The notes below the pieces were generated by a model. That model did no database searches. It had not been told where the DNA came from and saw only the letters and a list, made by a program, of their open reading frames with translations. A DNA stretch of 64,000 bases from Montifringilla adamsi (lineage: Eukaryota > Chordata > Aves > Passeriformes > Passeridae): positions 2,140,911 to 2,204,910 of the forward strand of contig JAGGNK010008781.1 in the NCBI GenBank assembly GCA_017590115.1, given 5' to 3'. Of this stretch, positions 60,901 through 64,000 are shown piece by piece (position 1 is the first letter of the stretch; the number at the start of each line of letters is the position of its first letter). Made by a program: the position numbers and the translations under genes.

Positions 60901-63625
60901 AACAGAACGGACCAAAGACCAGCCTGGGATGAAAACTCAGTGGGAGAGAAGCACATTTCATTTGTTAGCAAAATGATGCAATTCACTGAGCACACAATTA
61001 GACACACGCAGTGCATGTGGTCATGGGGACAGTGTCACAGCTCAGACTGACTCCCTGTAACTGCACTACTCAAAGTACTGACTGCTGCCCTAGGTGAGCA
61101 ATCCTGTGGTAGTTGATACATGGGCTCCCTGAGCTTGAGTTCAATACCAAACCCATTGAAGTCAATGAAAAGATACCTGCTGGGTTATGGATACGTATTT
61201 TATAGAGAATTCCTGATAAACTTCCTAGAAATGGTATTACATGTGTTTAAGTTCAGTGAATGTTCCTGGAGTGTTAAGTACAACAGATTGTTCTAACAAA
61301 TGGCCCCTGTTAATCAGGACATGAAAGTAAGATTCTCTCTCTGGTGTGGCTGTGCACCTCCACCCACAATGCCAGTTCTGTGCCACAGATTGAGTTCCAG
61401 ACTCCCACTTTATAAAGTCACATCCAGCAGTCCCTGGGTCTCCTGACTGGACATACCTGCTAACCTCCACCTCATCGGTCAGGAGGCTTTCCAACTTAAA
61501 TGGTTGGCTGACAGGAATTTCTCGTGAGAAAATATCTTCCTGCCACACTTGATAGAGCATTTCATGACGGAACTCCCAGCTGAAGGCTCCCACATAGCAC
61601 AGAAAGGCAGCAGCAAGTAGACAATCTCCAAGTAACTTCACCTTCCGTATTTCTAATTCCTTGAATTCCTCTGTCCACCTGAAATAATTATATGGGAGAT
61701 TCTGTACCAGGAAGATGAGGTTTATGTGCAGGATTTCCTGCTACTTTAGATACAGGTTGAGACAGACCCCCAAATTTAGAATCAGTTTTCTCTTGCTATT
61801 ATGAGGGTCACAGACACTGAGTTGATCTGAACTTTCATCCATTAATCTCAGTCATTTTCCAAGAGCTAATGGATATTAGCTCAGAACAGATAATAGCTCT
61901 TCTCAGAAACAAACACCATAGAAAGCAACATTTTCAAAAATGTCTCCACCTGACAGATTTTATCCCTGACACATGAACCTCTGATGTCAAAAATGATCCT
62001 CTTTGGATCTAGACTTACCTCTCATTCTCAGATTTCAAGCCAGCGATGAGCTTATCAGCAGCCTCTAATCTTCTCTGCATTATCTCTGCTTCTTCTTGTA
62101 ACTTTTTGTTTTCTTTTAAAGTCTGGTCTAATTTTTCCCCCAATGCTTTAAGCTCCTCCTGAATGGCAGCCAGCTCTGCCTGTATCCTTTCCAGCTCCCG
62201 CTTACTTAATTCATAGTTCCGCTCTAGCCTGGCCACCTAGAGTGCATTTTGAAGGAAACATAAGATTTTCAGAGGACAGAAGGATTTTAGAGATAAGTAG
62301 TAAGTTCTCACACTTCTTTTGTTTGTATTATATTTTTCAAATTGTTCTGGTAATAAACAGTGCAAGCCAAAATAACTGACACTGTCACTCTCCTCTCCCC
62401 ATCCCAAACATGCATCATGGTCTGATTGCAGTTCTAAAGCAGAAAAATCTCCCAGTTCTGCACCCACAAGGAGTATTAAAGCACTGGAGGTCAGCAGGAC
62501 TCTCATGCCCTGACAAAAGGGGAGGTGTCTGCTTAATAACAACAATATTAAGGCTCCAAAAATAGTCAGACACATCATCTAGTGAATATACTTGCTCTTT
62601 AGTCAGTTGTATAAAATAACCTTTTCTTGATAAAATTTTACAGTGTCATCTGTCGGACATTAGATTTCCTTTGGCAATACAGCTGAATTTCCAGTCATCC
62701 TAGAAAAAGCTAATCAAAAGGTCTGTGCTTAAGGAACACGGATTTAGTGTACTACTGACCTCTGTTCTGTCCAAATGCCATGGGTTTTAAAGCTTGTTTT
62801 TTGTAAACAGCTCTAACTGTATTTTTCTAAGCACGTTAGATTACAAAATTCCAACTGAACATGTTTCTCCCTCATCCCTCAAGCACTGGCATGGATGGCA
62901 ACCCACAGCCCAGCATCCTGACACAGCAAATACAGTGATTTATGACTGACAACCTGCCCCACTGCTACTACAGTAGCTGTTCTAAAAACCGTTTTTTAAG
63001 CACTTCAATAGGAAAAGTGGGCAGACTATGAAATGGCCAAGTATTATCTTTTCCATCAGGATTATGTTTAGAACTTCTCTGAATTTGATTCCAACATATT
63101 TTACCTTTTCTTCCTTTGGCTTGACTGTTTTAACTACATCACAGTAGGTCACCACTGCTTCAGCAAACTTTAACATTCCCAGTCCTGCTCTGCTGATAAC
63201 TTCCATTTCAGCCCAGGTAGTGTTAAGATTCTTTAAGAGAGCTAAATTGGCAAACACAAAAATATTGCAAGTGAGTCGAATAACTGTGCAAAAACCCTAA
63301 AAGAATAGCTTTTCTTATCAGCAGCACCAACCAATGCTGTGACAGCCAATAGGAAATATTTGTCAGAATATTAAAGAGACTCTGTTGGCTGTTCCCATTA
63401 ACAAGATCCTATATTCACTGCAATACCCAGAACAGGAATTCACCTCTCATAGCTTTCACATTGCTCCATGGAATTTCCCTAAAATCTGTCGTCAACAGAA
63501 GTCGCAGGAAATTTGTGTCAGCCATCATTGCTTTGGCATTCTTCCAGTTTTGTTCTTTGTAACCTCTCATTATAAGAATACAGTCCAGAACAACCTGCAC
63601 CTGCTTCGGGGGTGTTGCAAAGGAC
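48845..63625 (-). CDS. DNAH10: DNAH10, axonemal dynein heavy chain 10, C-terminal 22 exons (5' part outside window)
   Basis: Twenty-two exons join in one frame without a stop (3,955 nt, 1,317 complete residues plus TGA), all with GT-AG borders. In order they give the microtubule-binding domain (fragment residues 1 to about 95), stalk coiled coil 2 (about 100-180), AAA5 (about 185-560, with [13 protein letters not shown]), AAA6 (about 700-930, with [11 protein letters not shown]) and the C-terminal domain ending [17 protein letters not shown] full heavy chain is about 4,500 residues, so stalk coil 1, AAA1-4, the linker and the tail lie past position 64,000. DNAH10 is the beta-type heavy chain of the inner arm I1/f dynein, paired with DNAH2, and powers ciliary bending. 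Assignment to DNAH10 over other dyneins rests on the tail-to-tail neighbour CCDC92, as in human 12q24.31, and on sequence feel. No frameshift or lost exon is seen. Confidence 0.93.
49403..49548 (-). CDS. DNAH10: DNAH10 exon (2nd from the end)
   Basis: It reads [20 protein letters not shown], the V-x-GLFLEGAxWD signature, and ends AHRLRLQ before GTGAGG. Confidence 0.96.
50205..50337. repeat. AT/CA/TG microsatellite
   Basis: Alternating purine-pyrimidine sequence: TATATACATACATATATATA, then CACACACACACACATATATA, then TGTGTGTGTGTATGTATG. It forms an imperfect palindrome and lies in the intron between the second- and third-last DNAH10 exons. Confidence 0.95.
50592..50772 (-). CDS. DNAH10: DNAH10 exon (3rd from the end)
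   Basis: It includes [19 protein letters not shown], matching the FWLSGFFxPQxFLTAxLQ block of dynein heavy chains, then [12 protein letters not shown] large AT/CA microsatellite lies in the intron downstream. Confidence 0.95.
50984..51151 (-). CDS. DNAH10: DNAH10 exon (4th from the end)
   Basis: It reads [20 protein letters not shown] and [20 protein letters not shown]. The N(G/x)xxPxxWxxxAP(xS)LKPLG-type block is conserved in the family. Confidence 0.95.
51226..51437 (-). CDS. DNAH10: DNAH10 exon (5th from the end)
   Basis: It reads [20 protein letters not shown], then [20 protein letters not shown], matching the (L)QE(L/I)xRFNxLL helix of the C-terminal domain. The donor is CGT/GTAAGT. 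Confidence 0.95.
51753..51884 (-). CDS. DNAH10: DNAH10 exon (6th from the end)
   Basis: It contains [20 protein letters not shown], the PEVFGLHxNADI-type block found in all axonemal heavy chains, followed by a helical segment ending LELQPQTG. Confidence 0.95.
52300..52471 (-). CDS. DNAH10: DNAH10 exon (7th from the end), C-terminal domain start
   Basis: It reads [20 protein letters not shown], the YGGRxxDxxDRR signature, then [19 protein letters not shown]. It ends in a Glu codon split with the next exon. Confidence 0.96.
52970..53035 (+). repeat. MIR-type SINE tail remnant
   Basis: The order CTGAGACTCAGATTAAGGCC, CTTGCTCAGGGCTACAC, then GTTTCAAACCTGCCCAGG follows the MIR tail pattern (gaggttaagtaacttgcc, aaggtcacacagc, gattcgaacccagg). 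It lies in the DNAH10 intron 52,472-53,113. Confidence 0.4.
53114..53209 (-). CDS. DNAH10: DNAH10 exon (8th from the end)
   Basis: A 32-codon exon with [12 protein letters not shown], the IPW..LxYLxGE block that ends AAA6 and leads into the C-terminal domain. Confidence 0.95.
53583..53792 (-). CDS. DNAH10: DNAH10 exon (9th from the end), AAA6 end
   Basis: It reads [20 protein letters not shown] and [20 protein letters not shown]. Both the EPPxGLKxN and QERRKFGxxGWN signatures are diagnostic of dynein heavy chains. Confidence 0.96.
54878..55078 (-). CDS. DNAH10: DNAH10 exon (10th from the end), AAA6
   Basis: It reads [18 protein letters not shown] and [19 protein letters not shown], the Walker-B-like and sensor-like blocks of AAA6. 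It is exactly 67 codons, in phase at both ends. The next intron (53,793-54,877) is the longest in this part of the gene. Confidence 0.95.
55647..55830 (-). CDS. DNAH10: DNAH10 exon (11th from the end), AAA6 core
   Basis: It contains [20 protein letters not shown], the degenerate AAA6 P-loop position (SPGSDP in place of GxxGxGKT, as in all dyneins), and [10 protein letters not shown]. Confidence 0.95.
56054..56208 (-). CDS. DNAH10: DNAH10 exon (12th from the end), AAA6 entry
   Basis: It reads [20 protein letters not shown], then [20 protein letters not shown]. The [14 protein letters not shown] block is a hallmark of the region preceding the AAA6 P-loop-like segment. Confidence 0.95.
56944..57098 (-). 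CDS. DNAH10: DNAH10 exon (13th from the end)
   Basis: It includes [20 protein letters not shown] and [12 protein letters not shown], matching the W-L-W(E/D)-L block of heavy chains. The donor is GTACGT. Confidence 0.93.
57556..57660 (-). CDS. DNAH10: DNAH10 exon (14th from the end)
   Basis: It reads [20 protein letters not shown] and EEFDFFLK, the conserved HKLLFSF-type block ahead of AAA6. Two CR1 remnants occupy the intron upstream of it. Confidence 0.94.
57763..57909 (+). repeat. CR1 LINE 3' end
   Basis: It shows the CR1 order: GTGCTCAAGGCTAGTTTGAA, GGGGCCCTCAGCAACCTGAT, CTAGTGAATGGC, TCATGGCAGGGAACTGGAA, TAAGGTCCTTTTCAACACAA and a closing CCATTCTGTGATTCTATGA. The element is 5'-truncated, as most bird CR1 copies are. 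It is antisense to DNAH10. Confidence 0.85.
57940..58002 (+). repeat. Second CR1-like 3' end
   Basis: CCTAAAGGTCTTCTCCAGCC followed by AATGCTATGATTCTGTGATC repeats the CR1 terminal pattern directly behind the first copy. It may be a separate nested insertion or a duplicated terminus. Confidence 0.6.
58282..58555 (-). CDS. DNAH10: DNAH10 exon (15th from the end), AAA5-AAA6 junction
   Basis: It reads [20 protein letters not shown], a family signature (RxxYRPAAxRGAxLF), then [17 protein letters not shown]. The split Ala codon links it to the next exon. Confidence 0.95.
58770..58935 (-). repeat. CR1 LINE remnant, reverse orientation
   Basis: On the + strand it reads AAATCATGGAAATAGTG, GGCCCTCTGGGGATCTTTAG, TTCAACTTCTGCCCAAAGC and GAAATCTCCAAGGACAGATT. 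This is the reverse-complement order of CR1 3' sequence (a GGACCTCTGGAGATCATCTAG-like part, then TCCAACCCCTGCTCAAAGC, then ATCTCCAAGGATGGAGA). It is diverged and lies in the DNAH10 intron 58,556-59,151. Confidence 0.65.
59152..59381 (-). CDS. DNAH10: DNAH10 exon (16th from the end), AAA5 strut (buttress) coiled coil
   Basis: After the split Val it reads [20 protein letters not shown], then a helical hairpin with [20 protein letters not shown]. This is the strut coiled coil that in known dynein structures contacts the stalk from AAA5. Confidence 0.94.
59734..60013 (-). CDS. DNAH10: DNAH10 exon (17th from the end), AAA5
   Basis: It reads [20 protein letters not shown], then [20 protein letters not shown] and [20 protein letters not shown]. 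This is the AAA5 core with the conserved DP, NVL and NPxY-like stretches. Confidence 0.95.
60265..60662 (+). repeat. CR1 LINE 3' region, about 400 bp
   Basis: This is the longest CR1 piece in the window. It includes GAGAGCTGGGGTTGTTCATC, CTGGAGCAGAGAAGGCTCCA, TATTAGGAAGGAATCCTTCC, GTTTCCAGAGAAGCTGTGGC, AAAGCCAGGTTGGACAGAGC and ends CAAACCATTCAATAATTCTG. It is antisense to DNAH10 and fills over half of the intron 60,014-60,747. Confidence 0.92.
60748..60895 (-). CDS. DNAH10: DNAH10 exon (18th from the end), AAA5
   Basis: It contains [19 protein letters not shown] and [20 protein letters not shown], two of the best conserved AAA5 signatures in axonemal dyneins. The upstream intron is 561 bp. 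The downstream one carries a CR1 insertion. Confidence 0.95.
61457..61678 (-). CDS. DNAH10: DNAH10 exon (19th from the end), stalk exit and AAA5 start
   Basis: It reads [20 protein letters not shown] and [18 protein letters not shown], the standard entry into AAA5 of dynein heavy chains. Both exon ends split an Arg codon. Confidence 0.94.
62019..62236 (-). CDS. DNAH10: DNAH10 exon (20th from the end), stalk coiled coil 2
   Basis: A charged heptad helix, for example [20 protein letters not shown], ending [14 protein letters not shown]. This is the returning arm of the stalk that signals between the microtubule tip and the AAA ring. The donor is GTAAGT. Confidence 0.94.
63105..63241 (-). CDS. 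DNAH10: DNAH10 exon (21st from the end), microtubule-binding domain end
   Basis: It reads [20 protein letters not shown] and closes with [11 protein letters not shown], the conserved exit of the microtubule-binding domain into stalk coil 2. The acceptor is AATTTAG and the donor GTAAAA. Confidence 0.92.
63444..63625 (-). CDS. DNAH10: DNAH10 exon (22nd from the end), microtubule-binding domain
   Basis: Acceptor TTTTCCAG, donor GTGAAT. It reads [20 protein letters not shown] and [15 protein letters not shown], the start of the dynein stalk tip, where axonemal family members usually read TPP followed by a hydrophobic helix. It begins with the third base of a codon split with an exon outside the window. 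Confidence 0.92.
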
Positions 63626-64000
63626 CTGGAAAACAGGTGAAAGAGACAGTGGAAGAGAAAAAAGGAGACAAAGCACATGATGCCAGACATGAGCACTGCC
63701 TGGTAAGAGAGGCATTGCAATACAGGAGCCTGTACATAAGACAAGCCACAACAGTGAAATAGATAACCCAAATCAGAAAATAAATTATTAACTACTCAAA
63801 AGCTCAGAACCAATTCTTGTATTCAGACAATTTTATCCATGAAATACTAAATTATTTCAACAGTGGAAAGCTTAAAACACTGAGCCTTGATATTCTTTCC
63901 TAGGGCAGTGAAGCAGCTGGAGAAAAATCCAGAGATCTGTGAGAGAAAGGAAACTCAAGTGTGGCAGGGAAGGGAGAGCCATTGCTATTTTGGGGACAAC
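63626..64000 (-). other. DNAH10: DNAH10 intron continuing past the window edge
   Basis: No further heavy-chain exon is visible. The stalk coil 1 sequence that must precede the 22nd exon from the end is absent, so the next upstream exon starts beyond 64,000. Confidence 0.8.

Larger units (their letters stand above)
48992..63443 (-). other. DNAH10: DNAH10 introns (21 within the window)
   Basis: Introns range from about 0.1-0.2 kb to 1,085 bp. Those over 300 bp are 48,992-49,402, 49,549-50,591, 51,438-51,752, 51,885-52,299, 52,472-53,113, 53,210-53,582, 53,793-54,877, 55,079-55,646, 56,209-56,943, 57,099-57,555, 57,661-58,281, 58,556-59,151, 59,382-59,733, 60,014-60,747, 60,896-61,456, 61,679-62,018 and 62,237-63,104. 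Apart from the repeats listed separately I see no genes or RNA genes in them. Such compactness is usual for bird genes. Confidence 0.85.

Noticed and set aside
63880..64000. A further DNAH10 exon at the right edge, suggested by a TCTCTCACAG acceptor-like run on the - strand
   Set aside because: The translation after it does not resemble stalk coil 1 of any dynein and the exon would not join in frame with the next one convincingly.

Overview
The window looks like a piece of a draft bird genome. Two spliced, vertebrate-type genes can be read. The interspersed repeats include degraded CR1 LINE 3' ends with the closing ATTCTATGA-like units typical of birds and other reptiles, introns are short, and a 288-base N gap sits in a very GC-rich CpG island. 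I take it to be the avian counterpart of human 12q24.31, where DNAH10 and CCDC92 also lie tail to tail. No prokaryotic, viral or mobile-system gene cluster is present.

Positions 1 to about 33,650 show no protein-coding gene that I can support. Reading frames there are short, lack family motifs and overlap on both strands. What stands out is a pair of adjacent hairpins (12,481-12,518), a 54-bp tandem repeat (12,685-12,831), a small CpG-rich patch with an 11-bp-based tandem repeat (25,785-26,004), ancient SINE/LINE remnants, a CpG-enriched patch near 28,900-29,040, and a CA-rich stretch with three CACGTG boxes just upstream of the next promoter.

Positions about 33,650-34,900 are a strong CpG island holding the assembly gap. 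It is the probable promoter and non-coding first exon of CCDC92 (+ strand). A roughly 10.8 kb first intron follows, then three coding exons (44,843-44,972, 45,296-45,337, 45,910-46,685) that give a complete 315-residue centriolar coiled-coil protein. The 3' UTR ends near 48,550.

Positions about 48,655-63,625 (- strand) hold the last 22 coding exons of DNAH10, an axonemal inner-arm dynein heavy chain. All 22 join in one open frame with GT-AG borders: 1,317 residues from the microtubule-binding tip through stalk coiled coil 2, AAA5, AAA6 and the C-terminal domain to the stop codon. The rest of the gene lies beyond the right edge. The poly(A) signals of CCDC92 and DNAH10 are only about 140 bp apart, so the two cilium/centriole genes converge with almost no spacer.

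I found no convincing undescribed system. The best leads for a second look are the hairpin pair, the gap over the CCDC92 first exon, the small CpG patch at 25.8-26.0 kb, and the very tight convergent gene ends.
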